From contig JADKJG010000001.1 in the NCBI GenBank assembly GCA_016722375.1, positions 248,001 to 312,000 of the forward strand: DNA of 64,000 nt, in the 5' to 3' direction. The notes beneath the pieces are model-generated. The model was given only the letters and a program-made list of their open reading frames with translations, made no database searches and was not told the origin of the DNA. Shown here piece after piece: positions 46,948 through 56,823 of the stretch; position 1 is the stretch's first letter, and every line of letters begins with the position of its first letter. Both the position numbers and the translations under genes were made by a program. Origin of the DNA: Bacteroidota bacterium. Its GTDB lineage: Bacteria; Bacteroidota; Bacteroidia; Chitinophagales; LD1.

Positions 46948-48786
46948 ATGATGAGCCAGACTCAACTTATAAAGACATTTACCCTCACCGTTATTATTGT
47001 CCTGTCGTCTATAGTAACTTTTGCGGGTGATGTAGATAAGGCCTTTAAATATCTCAATACCGGTGATTATATCAATGCAATAAAATATCTCAATGAAGCA
47101 TACAGAGATGAGCCTGAAAATGTAGCCGCTAATTACGGGCTTGCCAAGTACTACTCTCTTCGTGACAACAAGTCTTTTAATCTGGATTCCGCCAACAGTT
47201 ACATTATCAGAGCAGCGAATAAAATACCCTTGAATCCAAACGAGAAACAAACAAAAAAATACCTCGCTCTGGGAGTGCGTGATTACACCATTGAGACTTT
47301 AAAGCGAGATATTAACCGCGCGGCATATTCTAAATGTGAAGAAGAAAATAGCGAAGACGCCTATCAGCATTTCATTAACCTTTATACCGACCAAGGCTAT
47401 CTGGACAAAGCCATCAACATGCGTAACCAGTTAGCCTATATTAGTGCAAGAGCCAAAAACGAACCAGAAGCTCTGCTCGTATTTATCAATAAATATCCTA
47501 AGTCCAATGAATATAAAGAGGCAAAAGAACTTTACGAAAAGCTACTTTACGAAAAAATCACCGCTGACCATTCTTATTCTTCCTATAAAAATTACCTCGA
47601 CTCTTATCCTACCGGAGCCTATGTGAAAGAAGCACATCGCCTTTATCAGGAAAAGCTGTTGGATTATTATAACCAAAAACATGATCTCGATTCATACAAT
47701 GATTTTTTAAAAAAATATCCCAACCATATTTCACGGCCAGCTATAGAAGACAGTATTTACGTCATTGCCACCGCTTCTGGAACTAAAGAATCTTTTGCAG
47801 ACTTCATCAATCATTACAAGGACAACAGCCATATTCGTGAAGCTTGGGAGAATCTCTATCTCCTTTATACGATGGATGCTACGGAAGACCTTTATCGCCA
47901 ATTTATGGAGGAGTTCCCTGAATACCCCGATCGTGCCAGAGTTGCAAAAGACATGGAACTCGCCCATATTGACTTGAAGCCATATCAGCAAGGTGACAAA
48001 TGGGGATATGCCGTTCAGCCAACGAAAGACTCTATCTCCATTATTATTCCTTTTCAATATGAAGAAGCCTACGATTTTCATTGCGGTTTAGCAGCCGTCC
48101 GACTTAAACCCTGCTCAGACCGCTGTACTTACTTCTACATTGACAAAACAGATCACCGGGCTATTATACGCGACTTTAATTATGCAGGTGATTTTGCGGA
48201 TGGGTATGCCGTGGCCGGTACCGGTAATTGCGAAGAAGATTCATGTCTCTATGGCATTATCAATAAATCAGGCACCTGGGTGGTACCTCCGTCTTACGAT
48301 GAACTCAATGACCCAACCGAAGGGCTTTACCTCGTTTCTAAAAATGAACGGTATGGTTTTATAAATCATTCCGGTAAAATCGCAATCTCTATTCGTTATT
48401 CAGATGCGGTCCCCTTCAGTGAAGGAGTCGCGGCGGTTGCGCTTGACTCCAACTGGTTTTTTATTGACCATGCCGGTGTACAGCTTTTTTTCGATGGATT
48501 TCACAATGTTTCTTCATTTCACGACAGCCTTTGTGCCGCAACTAAAGATGGCATCAATTGGGGTTATATAAATAAAGAGGGCATCTTTGTCATCCAACCT
48601 CTCTATGAATCCGCAGAAAACTTTGAAAATGGTTACGCTATTATTTCTAAAAGGGAACGCGACCCTAAATACAAATCGCTGACCACTTCTGTCCGGTACC
48701 GGATTGACAAAAAGGGAAAAGTCATTGAAAAACTAACGGCTCCAAAAACGGAGAAGCCTACTAGTAAGAAGAGAAGAAAGAAGTAG
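46948..48786 (+). CDS. Secreted TPR / WG-repeat protein
   Basis: 612 residues. The signal peptide (FTLTVIIVLSSIVTFAG) is followed by TPR-like helical repeats (DVDKAFKYLNTGDYINAIKYL in two overlapping halves at ~27-47, then to ~330). The C-terminal half (~345-590) holds five or so WG repeats, for example GDKWGYAVQP, YGIINKSGTWVVPPSYDE, YGFINHSGKIAIS and WGYINKEGIFVIQPLYE. The tail is Lys/Arg-rich (KPTSKKRRKK). WG repeats are common in Bacteroidota secreted proteins and their ligand is unknown. Confidence 0.85.
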   Translation: MMSQTQLIKTFTLTVIIVLSSIVTFAGDVDKAFKYLNTGDYINAIKYLNEAYRDEPENVAANYGLAKYYSLRDNKSFNLDSANSYIIRAANKIPLNPNEKQTKKYLALGVRDYTIETLKRDINRAAYSKCEEENSEDAYQHFINLYTDQGYLDKAINMRNQLAYISARAKNEPEALLVFINKYPKSNEYKEAKELYEKLLYEKITADHSYSSYKNYLDSYPTGAYVKEAHRLYQEKLLDYYNQKHDLDSYNDFLKKYPNHISRPAIEDSIYVIATASGTKESFADFINHYKDNSHIREAWENLYLLYTMDATEDLYRQFMEEFPEYPDRARVAKDMELAHIDLKPYQQGDKWGYAVQPTKDSISIIIPFQYEEAYDFHCGLAAVRLKPCSDRCTYFYIDKTDHRAIIRDFNYAGDFADGYAVAGTGNCEEDSCLYGIINKSGTWVVPPSYDELNDPTEGLYLVSKNERYGFINHSGKIAISIRYSDAVPFSEGVAAVALDSNWFFIDHAGVQLFFDGFHNVSSFHDSLCAATKDGINWGYINKEGIFVIQPLYESAENFENGYAIISKRERDPKYKSLTTSVRYRIDKKGKVIEKLTAPKTEKPTSKKRRKK

Positions 48787-48835
48787 GTTTTCCGTAAAGT
48801 TACTATCCCATATTTTGGGAAATGGTTTTCTATAC

Positions 48836-49609
48836 CTAGAATAGTAGGTAGAACTGATTTCCTTCTTTACGGATAATAGGCTCCATCCCGTACGCCGCCT
48901 TAATATTTTCCTTGCTTAGAACATCCTCTTTTCCACCGGAGGACATTATCCTCCCTTGATTCATCAGAACTAGGTAATCTGCAAACTTCGCCGCAAGATT
49001 TAAGTCATGCACCACGGCCACAATGACTAAATCCTTAGCTTTAAGAAGTTCCAAAGACTTTTGCATAAAATCAAATTGGTAATGAATGTCCAGCGAGGTA
49101 AGCGGTTCATCCAACAACAAATACCGGAATTTGCCTTTGATAGGATACCAGATTTGTGCAGCAACTCTTGCAAACTGCGTTCTTTGTTTTTCTCCTCCAC
49201 TTAACGTCATATAATTTTGATCCGCCAGCCTCTTTACATCAAAAAAAATCATAGCCTCTTCACAAGCAGCATAATCCTTTTCAGAAGCGTCTCCGCTAAA
49301 ATGAGGATACCTTCCCATCATCACAACCTCCTGCACTCTTAATGGAAACGCTAGTTCAATATTCTGAGATAAAACCGAACGGATACACGCGAGTTCAGCA
49401 ACAGATTTTTGGCGAATATTTTCCTTATCATAAAATACCGCTCCATTTTCAGCTTTAAGTTGGTTGGAAAGAATTTTTATTAAAGTTGATTTGCCTGCTC
49501 CATTAGGTCCGATAATAAGATTCAACTTTCCAGGAAAAAATGTAATGGAAACTTGTTCTAGCAGTCTCTTTGATCCAACACTATAAGTAATGTTTTCTGC
49601 CCTAAGCAT
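48836..49609 (-). CDS. hmuV: Heme/iron-complex ABC transporter ATP-binding protein
   Basis: 257 residues. Walker A GPNGAGKST is at 34-42, the signature LSGGEKQR near 136-143, and Walker B YLLLDEP near 163-169 with the D-loop SLD. VVHDLNLAAKFADYL is the switch-His region typical of FecE/HmuV-type ATPases. It powers import through the permease encoded 1 bp upstream. Last gene of hmuTUV. The heme specificity is inferred from HmuV-like features (TRxQFARVAAQ). Confidence 0.88.
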   Translation of the reverse strand: MLRAENITYSVGSKRLLEQVSITFFPGKLNLIIGPNGAGKSTLIKILSNQLKAENGAVFYDKENIRQKSVAELACIRSVLSQNIELAFPLRVQEVVMMGRYPHFSGDASEKDYAACEEAMIFFDVKRLADQNYMTLSGGEKQRTQFARVAAQIWYPIKGKFRYLLLDEPLTSLDIHYQFDFMQKSLELLKAKDLVIVAVVHDLNLAAKFADYLVLMNQGRIMSSGGKEDVLSKENIKAAYGMEPIIRKEGNQFYLLF

Positions 49610-49610
49610 C

Positions 49611-50642
49611 TTAAAGAAAATAATATTTCCTCCTCAACAAAAAAATAAAAACTGGTACCCCTACCACCGAAGTAATGATTCCTATCGGCAATTCGGCCGG
49701 TCTTAGAAGCATTCTTGAAATCAAATCGGCCATGCTTAGCATTATGCCTCCCAGAAGTGCGCTATGACGAAGTAGGTGCCGATTGTCTGAACCATGAAGC
49801 ATTCTAAGTAAATGGGGCACGACAAGGCCAACAAAACTGATAATCCCTACAAAAGCGGTGGCCACAGATATCATCACCACGTTAACCCCCAGTACATAAA
49901 TCTTCAGGCGTTTAATATTAGTGCCCAAAAGTTGTGCTTCCTCCTCTCCTATCATTAAAGCATTCAATCCTTTGGCAAAGCGAAAAGCAACCAAGCCACT
50001 TAAAACAGTCGAAATGCCAACGATGATAACCGAATGCCAATTCGCGCCTGAAAGAGTCCCAAGCCCCCAAAAGGTGATGGAACGAGCCTGTGGATCGCGG
50101 GCGATATAAGAAAGAAATCCAACCCCGCTCATAAACAAAGCATTGATTGCTATACCGGTAAGCAGAACCGCAACAATTGAACTCTTTCCTTGTTCCCTCG
50201 ATTGCGAGAGTATAAATACAAGTACCGTAGATACTATAGCTCCGGCGCATGCTGCCAATGGCAAAGTCCATTCTCCCGTATTGAACTTAAACAAAGCTCC
50301 CAACACAAAATATAGAGACGCGCCAAAGGCTGCACCACTAGATGTTCCTATCAGTCCTGGTTCCACTATCGGATTACGAAATAAAGCCTGCATCAGCGTC
50401 CCCCCCATAGCTAAACTTGCACCGACAAAAATACATAGAAGTGCCCGTGGCAGACGAATCTCCAGAAATATCCTTTCGTTAAGACTCATCACACCTATCT
50501 CTGAAAAATATTTTTGGATAGATGAACCAATTTCCTCCACAGAAATATTTACCGCACCAAAGCGAATAGAAAACAGAGTCGTCATTACAAGTAGTATCAA
50601 TAATAAAAGGGTGATAGTCCTTTCTTTATTCTTATTCAGCAT
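49611..50642 (-). CDS. hmuU: FecCD-family heme/iron permease
   Basis: 343 residues with about 9-10 membrane segments. FecCD/BtuC features: RLPRALLCIFVGASLAMGGT (split by family position), NPIVEPGLIGTSSGAAFGA, FWGLGTLSGANW, GIISFVGLVVPHLLR, and the C-terminal PAELPIGIITSVVGVPVFI. It forms the inner-membrane channel. Its start overlaps the end of hmuT by 11 bp, and hmuV follows after 1 bp. Confidence 0.9.
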   Translation of the reverse strand: MLNKNKERTITLLLLILLVMTTLFSIRFGAVNISVEEIGSSIQKYFSEIGVMSLNERIFLEIRLPRALLCIFVGASLAMGGTLMQALFRNPIVEPGLIGTSSGAAFGASLYFVLGALFKFNTGEWTLPLAACAGAIVSTVLVFILSQSREQGKSSIVAVLLTGIAINALFMSGVGFLSYIARDPQARSITFWGLGTLSGANWHSVIIVGISTVLSGLVAFRFAKGLNALMIGEEEAQLLGTNIKRLKIYVLGVNVVMISVATAFVGIISFVGLVVPHLLRMLHGSDNRHLLRHSALLGGIMLSMADLISRMLLRPAELPIGIITSVVGVPVFIFLLRRKYYFL

Positions 50643-51501
50643 CCTGATGAATTAACTTTTGAAGCATCAGTGTATTCTCTCCTGTTCTCGGTCCAAAATA
50701 AACAAGGTCGTGTTCTTCCACCCTGTAAATACGATTATTTTGTGCAGCTTTCGTACCCGATACTCCCGGAAGCTCTTTGATTTTCTCATTTGTGCCCAAC
50801 CGGTCATACCCAAAATCAGTCAGGATAATTACATCCGGGTCAGAAGCAGCTACTACTTCCGCAGATAGTTGCCTCATACCTTTTTCATCTGTGACAGCCA
50901 TTTCACCACCGGCCCATTCAATCATTCGGGCAGCTGTACTCTTTTTGGTCATTACCAGAAATACATTGGATGCCTGTCCAAAATGTATGACCAATACCTT
51001 CACCGTTTGCTTATATTTTTTTGAATTATCCAACGCCAAACTCATGTCTCTGTCAAGTTTTGCACAAAGCGAATCCGCCTCCTTTTCTTTATGAAAATAG
51101 ACACCCATTTCACGCATCATAATCTTTGTACTGTCAATGGTAGTTCCGCTTGAAAACACTTTCATAGGAATTTTCAGTTGCTCCAATTGCCTCACTACAT
51201 GTTCAGGACCAATATTGTTATCGTGCAAAATGAGTGTTGGCTTCGCCGCCATAATCCCCTCCAAGCTCAAAGCCCGGTGATAGCCTACGGTAGGAAGTTG
51301 TTTTATCTCTGGGGGATAGGTGCTTGAAACATCTACTGCCACTATATCTGCCTCTGCACCTAGCGCAAAAATAATTTCGCTGTATTGCTTGGCTATACAT
51401 ACTATCCGCTCCCGGTGTTCCTCCTTTATGTCTGCATTTCCAAATCGTCCGCAGGAAGCAAGAACAAAAGAAAGGCTGCATAAGAATAATATCCTTGTCA
51501 T
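50632..51501 (-). CDS. hmuT: Heme/iron-complex periplasmic binding lipoprotein
   Basis: 289 residues with a lipoprotein signal (FVLASCG, lipidation Cys at ~17) and a class III periplasmic-binding fold: RIVCIAKQYSEIIFALGAE, PTVGYHRALSLEGIMAAKP, MIEWAGGEMAVTDEKGMRQL, PDVIILTDFGYDRL. The YHRALSLEG and GMRQLSAE features are like HmuT. It passes ligand to the HmuU-HmuV transporter. A terminator-like hairpin separates it from the receptor gene upstream. Confidence 0.88.
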   Translation of the reverse strand: MTRILFLCSLSFVLASCGRFGNADIKEEHRERIVCIAKQYSEIIFALGAEADIVAVDVSSTYPPEIKQLPTVGYHRALSLEGIMAAKPTLILHDNNIGPEHVVRQLEQLKIPMKVFSSGTTIDSTKIMMREMGVYFHKEKEADSLCAKLDRDMSLALDNSKKYKQTVKVLVIHFGQASNVFLVMTKKSTAARMIEWAGGEMAVTDEKGMRQLSAEVVAASDPDVIILTDFGYDRLGTNEKIKELPGVSGTKAAQNNRIYRVEEHDLVYFGPRTGENTLMLQKLIHQDAE

Positions 51502-51512
51502 GGTTTTAATTT

Positions 51513-51547
51513 AAAAAATGGGAGGCTACCATAGAATGTAGCCTCCC
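51513..51547 (-). terminator. Terminator/attenuator between TonB receptor gene and hmuTUV
   Basis: Perfect 10-bp stem GGGAGGCTAC / GTAGCCTCCC (51520-51547) with an 8-base loop. On the minus strand it is followed by a T run (plus-strand A at 51513-51518). It starts about 8 bp after the receptor stop codon and ends about 20 bp before the hmuT ATG, so some transcripts likely stop before hmuTUV. Confidence 0.8.
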
Positions 51548-51555
51548 GTTTAGAG

Positions 51556-53964
51556 TTAGAAGATGTATTTAAGATTTACTCCTCCAAAGAAGTTTACCTT
51601 CCTCGGTGCCGGCAAGTATGCATCTGGCAATTGATTCAGGAATACCATTTGGTAGTAATGTGAACTGGTAATATTATTAGCTCCAACGTATGCCTCTATA
51701 CCATAGTGCTTAGCAAATACTCTTTGAAATCCAATCTTCGCATTCAGTAGGTGATAGCTGGATGTTCTATTCGCGTTGTCAGACGTGTAGAAAATAGCAT
51801 CTCGGAAAGAATAGGTAATATTAGCGTATAAGCCCGGTTTAGTATAAAAGTCCAAACCTGCATTGAACGTAACCGGTGGTACTCCGGCCACACTGTTCTT
51901 GCTATAGTCCACCTCTACTACTGATTTCTTGTCGGCACTTAATTGCTGGTATTTAAAATCACCATATCTGAAATAGGAATAGGCCAAATTGGCGAATGGA
52001 GTCAGGCTTTGTACAAAACCTTTATTCGATTCGTATGCTGTTACTCTGATTAGTGCCTCAAGACCCAAGTTGTTTTGCTGACCGCCGTTTGTAACATAAA
52101 CGTAAGACGTAGCCGTATTAGTTTCATCGGGAACCGCTACGGTGGTCATCTTATCCGCAAAGGTGGCATAGAACACTGCCAACTGATAATTGATTCTCTT
52201 CTTCCAAGTAGAACCCTTTGTGCCTAGTTCATATTGTGTTCCCAGTTCAGGTTTCAAACCGGTCACTACTTGGCCCGTAACGGGAATGAAGAAGTAGGAA
52301 CTAACCGGTGCTTTATAACCACGACTAAAAGAAGCATAGACCGAGAATTCCTTCGAGAAAACCTTATTCAAGGCCACATGTGGTGAAAACATCTTGTTGT
52401 AAGAGGCCTTGTATTTAGATGGTTGGCGAACTACATTCGGATTGCTAGGATTGTTGTTGTTGATTGAATAGAAACGGTCGTTAAGTTCTATCCCCATAGC
52501 ACTATAACCCAAGCCCGCTGTCAGCGAGATATCAAAAGGCATTGCTAGCGTCCACTCAGTAAATGCTGCTAGTGTTTTAGTAACCGTATATTGATCGCTG
52601 CGCAAAGCACCTATGATATTATAACCGGTCAGGTTAAAACTATCTGCTACCATCGGATAACCCAGAGTCTGTGCATTTTGCATTTGTGCTTCCACACCCG
52701 TCACACCAGAAAGACCAAACTTCTTTCCCAGATCAAACTTAGTGTCGAACGATGAGCGGAAACCATAATTAAAAGCTGATTTATCCGTCCAGCCACCTGC
52801 AGAACTGACGTCGCTGAAAACACCGGTTCCGAATATCGAAGTTGTGTTGGACACCGTTTTATGAAAATTGTAAGTATGGCTGATGCCCGCTCTAAAACTA
52901 TTTACGTTGGAGTGAGCATTGTTTTTGACGTATCTCGGATTTCCAGAATAGTCCAATGTGTCATATTGAAGAGTGGTTAACTCTCCATTTCTTTCATCAT
53001 AACTTTTACTGTATCCAAAATAGAAACCAACAGTTTGCCTTTTGTTGGGAGTGAATTCCCCGATAGCATTCACAAAGTCTTTGTTCGACTTGGTGTGGGG
53101 CATAAATCCACTATACAATTGCTTACCATAATTCACCAGTAGAGAAGCCTTTTCGGTCCCTACCTGAAGGTGGGTAGTATAGCGCTGTAATCCATAAGTG
53201 CCCAACATGACATCTTGCCCGATAGATACCTTGCGAGGTTCCGGCTTAATAGTTTTTAGATTCACCACGCCGGCAATAGCCTGTCCGTATAATGAACCGG
53301 CCGGTCCTTTCACTACTTCCACGTTGCCTATAGAACCAAAATCAATATCATCCATCAGGGTGATACCTTCTGCATCGGTAATCGGTATGCCATTTAGATA
53401 CACTTTATAGCCTTGCCCGTCAAAATTACTGTTCACTCCATTGGTTCCTCGTGCGCCATTGCCATATCCGCGAATATTAAATTGCTGACCGGCAGACACC
53501 GTTCGTCTCTCCATAAACACTCCGGGAATATTGGTGTTAATGGCATCATCCATAAACAAGCCTGTACTTCTCTTTATTTCAACCGTACTCAACTTGGCAA
53601 TAGAACTAGGTTGATACAACACCGATTTGTTGGTACCGGAGGTAGCCGTCACTTCCACCGTGTTTAGGTTTTTTCCCGAAGTGGTCAAGTACACCGTCAA
53701 TTCGTCTTCACAGTTCTTGACGACTTCCTTATGTGGTTCATAACCCAAGTAAGATACGGTTATCTCCATAGATTCTCGACACGTTATGTAAAAGAATCCC
53801 TCCTTGTCTGAGGTGGTTCCCTCAGTCGCTGAAATCTGAATAGTAGCTTCAGAAAGCGGCATGTTATTGCTTGCATCCACCACCTTGCCTTTCAACTGTG
53901 TGGATTGTGCAAATGAAATATAGGCTAACATCATAGCAATGCCTATCAAATAAATTTTTTTCAT
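51556..53964 (-). CDS. TonB-dependent outer-membrane receptor (heme/iron type)
   Basis: 802 residues. The signal peptide ends at SFAQ. Residues ~23-100 are a CarboxypepD-like regulatory domain (LKGKVVDASNNMPLSEATIQ in two halves; TTSDKEGFFYI; YLGYEPHKEVV). The plug has DDAINTNIPGVFMERR, QFNIRGYGNGARG and VEVVKGPAGSLYGQAIAGVVN; the beta barrel ends in an aromatic residue (NLKYIF). It imports a bulky ligand across the outer membrane using TonB energy. Co-direction with hmuTUV points to heme or an iron chelate. Confidence 0.88.
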   Translation of the reverse strand: MKKIYLIGIAMMLAYISFAQSTQLKGKVVDASNNMPLSEATIQISATEGTTSDKEGFFYITCRESMEITVSYLGYEPHKEVVKNCEDELTVYLTTSGKNLNTVEVTATSGTNKSVLYQPSSIAKLSTVEIKRSTGLFMDDAINTNIPGVFMERRTVSAGQQFNIRGYGNGARGTNGVNSNFDGQGYKVYLNGIPITDAEGITLMDDIDFGSIGNVEVVKGPAGSLYGQAIAGVVNLKTIKPEPRKVSIGQDVMLGTYGLQRYTTHLQVGTEKASLLVNYGKQLYSGFMPHTKSNKDFVNAIGEFTPNKRQTVGFYFGYSKSYDERNGELTTLQYDTLDYSGNPRYVKNNAHSNVNSFRAGISHTYNFHKTVSNTTSIFGTGVFSDVSSAGGWTDKSAFNYGFRSSFDTKFDLGKKFGLSGVTGVEAQMQNAQTLGYPMVADSFNLTGYNIIGALRSDQYTVTKTLAAFTEWTLAMPFDISLTAGLGYSAMGIELNDRFYSINNNNPSNPNVVRQPSKYKASYNKMFSPHVALNKVFSKEFSVYASFSRGYKAPVSSYFFIPVTGQVVTGLKPELGTQYELGTKGSTWKKRINYQLAVFYATFADKMTTVAVPDETNTATSYVYVTNGGQQNNLGLEALIRVTAYESNKGFVQSLTPFANLAYSYFRYGDFKYQQLSADKKSVVEVDYSKNSVAGVPPVTFNAGLDFYTKPGLYANITYSFRDAIFYTSDNANRTSSYHLLNAKIGFQRVFAKHYGIEAYVGANNITSSHYYQMVFLNQLPDAYLPAPRKVNFFGGVNLKYIF

Positions 53965-54094
53965 GTTCTTTATAAATTAATGATTTAGAAAATAGAACAG
54001 CCTCTTGGGCGGCCCATTAGAAAGATTATCAATGCTCCCCCGTCTCAAAACCGAGCCGGTATATCTAATGCCAGAAATAATCAGGGGAAGGCTA

Positions 54095-54616
54095 TCAAGC
54101 CCACGGTGGAGGAGATAAAACTTCTTTTACTCGACATGGATATTGATGGGTGTATTCTTGGAAGGATAGCAGGATATCGGGGGTGCGAATCCATAAGGAA
54201 GGTGCCGGTTCATAAAACAAACTGAACAGTATGCGCAACAAGTTTTTCATCGGCACGGTAGAGGATTTTCTCGTATCGTCGTTCTTATCAAACTGCTGCT
54301 CTATACTCGCCAGCAAGCCGGTCTCTTGTTCATCATTAATGCAATAATAAATCGTGGCTTGCTCTACTCTTCGTTTTCGAACCACATCATACATTACTCC
54401 CTGATAGCGGAATTCATTTTTATCTTCCCAAAGAAACATAGCTGCATTACCAGGATAGGCAGTAATGACATGAAGTTGATCATTCGACAAGCCCCTCTTT
54501 ATTTGTGCTTTAATTTCAGTTCTTACCCGATACTGCTGCACTTTAAAAATGAGCAAAAGCCCTGTCGAATAAAAGATGAAAATGAAAAGTAAAATCAGCA
54601 GCCCTAATCTCTTCAC
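54095..54616 (-). CDS. Membrane-anchored protein of unknown function upstream of the TonB receptor
   Basis: 173 residues from a GTG at 54616. One N-terminal membrane helix (GLLILLFIFIFYSTGLLLIF) precedes a soluble part of no family I recognise, ending in a proline-rich tail (VLSPPPWA). It contains NDQLHVITAY and DVVRKRRVEQATIYYCIND. It lies on the same strand 130 bp upstream of the receptor, so it may be the first gene of the iron-uptake transcription unit. The spacer 53965-54094 shows no recognisable riboswitch. Confidence 0.6.
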   Translation of the reverse strand: MKRLGLLILLFIFIFYSTGLLLIFKVQQYRVRTEIKAQIKRGLSNDQLHVITAYPGNAAMFLWEDKNEFRYQGVMYDVVRKRRVEQATIYYCINDEQETGLLASIEQQFDKNDDTRKSSTVPMKNLLRILFSLFYEPAPSLWIRTPDILLSFQEYTHQYPCRVKEVLSPPPWA

Positions 54617-54714
54617 GAAGCAATAATAACAAAGGCCGCTGAAATGCGGTTACCATCGCTGCAAGGCACCGCAGGAGACAGGGGCAAGCCCTCTCCCGCC
54701 CAAAGCATTTTCAA

Positions 54715-55473
54715 TTATCTGATAGCGTACTCCACAGAGATAACCACCCGCACATTCTTAGTGATATCAGAACTACTGCCCGGATTATAATTTTCACCCG
54801 AGGATTGTGATAGAGATATATCTCTATCCATAATGGTAAAAAGCCCCTGATTGGCTTTTCTCATTTTACCCAAACCGGTATTACTGTTTTTAGCAAACTG
54901 CTCTGCCGCCTTTTGTGCATTGACGGTAGCTTCGGCAAGCATGTCGGGTTTAATAGAGTTCAGTTGGGTATAGATGAATTTCAAATCACTGCCTCCCCAT
55001 TCAGGGCCGGAAGAAAGCACCACTCCGGCATTCAGCAAGTCACTGGTCATGCGGCTTACTTTTTGAATCTGATCCACATTGTTTGACCGCACCTCTACCG
55101 TCTCTTCAAGAATATAACGAAGTCCTGTCCGGTCGTTTGCCGATTCATATTCACGCGCCTGCTTGTCCACCACTGTCAAATTTTTCCGAATGATTTCTTC
55201 CGGGTTAATTCCATTCTTAGTTAAGAACTCAATCACCTTCACTCGTGCGCTCTCCATAGATTTACTTCCCGTCTGAATATCTCCCACCGCCATCCTGATT
55301 TTGAGCGGCCAGATAGCCAGATCGGCTTTCACCTCGCGTTCAGAAAATCCTTTTACTGAGATATAGCGATCATCTGTTTTGAACCGTTCGATTGATTTGC
55401 CGAGAATAAATGCTCCGACCACCATACCTACCAATATGGCCAAAGCCAGAATTGATAAACCTCTTTTTTCCAT
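54715..55473 (-). CDS. SIMPL domain (DUF541) protein
   Basis: 252 residues. An N-terminal membrane anchor (LSILALAILVGMVVGAFIL) is followed by a SIMPL/DUF541 domain: YISVKGFSEREVKADLAIW, VKVIEFLTKNGI, the YILEETVEVRS strand, and AEATVNAQKAAEQFAKNS. It ends VVISVEYAIR. These periplasmic proteins occur in many bacteria and are linked loosely to oxidative stress; the mechanism is unknown. Stand-alone between the membrane protein gene and purK. Confidence 0.88.
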   Translation of the reverse strand: MEKRGLSILALAILVGMVVGAFILGKSIERFKTDDRYISVKGFSEREVKADLAIWPLKIRMAVGDIQTGSKSMESARVKVIEFLTKNGINPEEIIRKNLTVVDKQAREYESANDRTGLRYILEETVEVRSNNVDQIQKVSRMTSDLLNAGVVLSSGPEWGGSDLKFIYTQLNSIKPDMLAEATVNAQKAAEQFAKNSNTGLGKMRKANQGLFTIMDRDISLSQSSGENYNPGSSSDITKNVRVVISVEYAIR

Positions 55474-55562
55474 CGTTCTTAATTTTCAATTGATTTAAAA
55501 ATAAAAAATAATCGTCGCGTTCTGCTATCTATTATCCAACATTGAATCGGTACATATCCTTT

Positions 55563-56693
55563 CTAAGCCACCACCTTCAATACCTGCCTGATTCTATCGG
55601 CTCGGTCCAGTAACTCATCCTTATCTTTTCCTAGAAGCGTAACGTGCCCCATCTTTCTGCCCGGCTTGGTTTCCTGTTTGCCATACAAATGCACAAACGC
55701 ATCTTTCATCTGTTGCACTTCCTCCAGTCCTTCATACTTCACCGGGCCGCTGTGGTCTGCTTCACCGATCAAGTTAAGCATCAGCGAGGGGCTGACAATA
55801 CCGGTATCGCCTAAAGGCATGTTTTGCAAAACGCGCATTTGCATATCATATTGAGAACTATGATTGCCTTCTATGCTTTGGTGTCCACTGTTGTGAGTGC
55901 GCGGCGCGGTTTCATTCACCCATATCTTTCCCTCCTTATCCAAAAACATTTCCACGGCAAAAATGCCCGGCGAGTCAAAAGCAGTTGCCACCTTCACAGC
56001 TATCTGTTGTGCCAACAAGGCCTTTTCTTCCGAAATTTCTGCCGGCGAAAAAAGATAATCTACCAAATTGTATTTAGGATTGAAAACCATTTCTACCGCA
56101 GGGTAAACAGCCGTCTCGCCCCGTTCATTCTTCGCCACGATGACCGAAATCTCCTTATCCATCACCACCAGTTTCTCCAGCACACTCGGTTTGTCAAATG
56201 CCTTATGGAAGTCCTCCGTATCATGCAATATCTCTACGCCCTTTCCATCATATCCCCCACTACGCAATTTCTGAACAGCGGGTAGAAAGCCAAGGTAAGT
56301 ATGCAATTCATATTTTCTTTCTATCAGATGAAAGTCCGGTGTAGGGATTTGATGGTGCTGGTAGAACTCCTTTTGCAAACCTTTATCCTTGATGGTTTTC
56401 AGCGCTTGAGGTCGTGGATATATTTTCAATCCTTCTTCTTCCAACTTGAATAAGGCCTCGAGGTTTACATTTTCAATCTCGATGGTCAACACATCTACCA
56501 TTTTCCCAAACCGATAAACGGCTGCATAATCTTTGATATCTCCTTCTACAAAATGATTAGCCAGCGAAGCCGCCGGTGGGTTTTTACCCGATTCTAACAC
56601 AAAAGTTTCTACCGAATATTTTGTCGCAGCCTGCAGCAACATTCGGCCTAATTGCCCGCCACCTAAAATTCCGATCTTCAATGGATTGGTCAT
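55563..56693 (-). CDS. purK: 5-(carboxyamino)imidazole ribonucleotide synthase
   Basis: 376 residues, ATP-grasp family. GILGGGQLGRMLLQAA is at 8-23, followed by EIENVNLEAL, the ATP-grasp strand PAVQKLRSGGYDGKG, and NETAPRTHNSGHQSIEG near the metal-binding loop. It carries out ATP-dependent carboxylation of AIR to N5-CAIR in purine synthesis, working with PurE, which is not in the window. Divergent from the SMR gene across array E. Confidence 0.94.
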   Translation of the reverse strand: MTNPLKIGILGGGQLGRMLLQAATKYSVETFVLESGKNPPAASLANHFVEGDIKDYAAVYRFGKMVDVLTIEIENVNLEALFKLEEEGLKIYPRPQALKTIKDKGLQKEFYQHHQIPTPDFHLIERKYELHTYLGFLPAVQKLRSGGYDGKGVEILHDTEDFHKAFDKPSVLEKLVVMDKEISVIVAKNERGETAVYPAVEMVFNPKYNLVDYLFSPAEISEEKALLAQQIAVKVATAFDSPGIFAVEMFLDKEGKIWVNETAPRTHNSGHQSIEGNHSSQYDMQMRVLQNMPLGDTGIVSPSLMLNLIGEADHSGPVKYEGLEEVQQMKDAFVHLYGKQETKPGRKMGHVTLLGKDKDELLDRADRIRQVLKVVA

Positions 56694-56823
56694 GCGCTCA
56701 TAATTCGGGGCGCAAGATAGGTTTTGATTTATTTAATAAACAAATGACATTTTGTAGGATTACCCTCTATTTGCCACCATTTCCGTCCTTTTTCCAGAAT
56801 ATTTGATTGTTTACAAACAAAGC

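Noticed and set aside
53965..54094. Riboswitch (cobalamin or TPP type) before the TonB receptor
   Set aside because: GC-rich short complementary pieces exist, but I could not find the conserved core of any known class.
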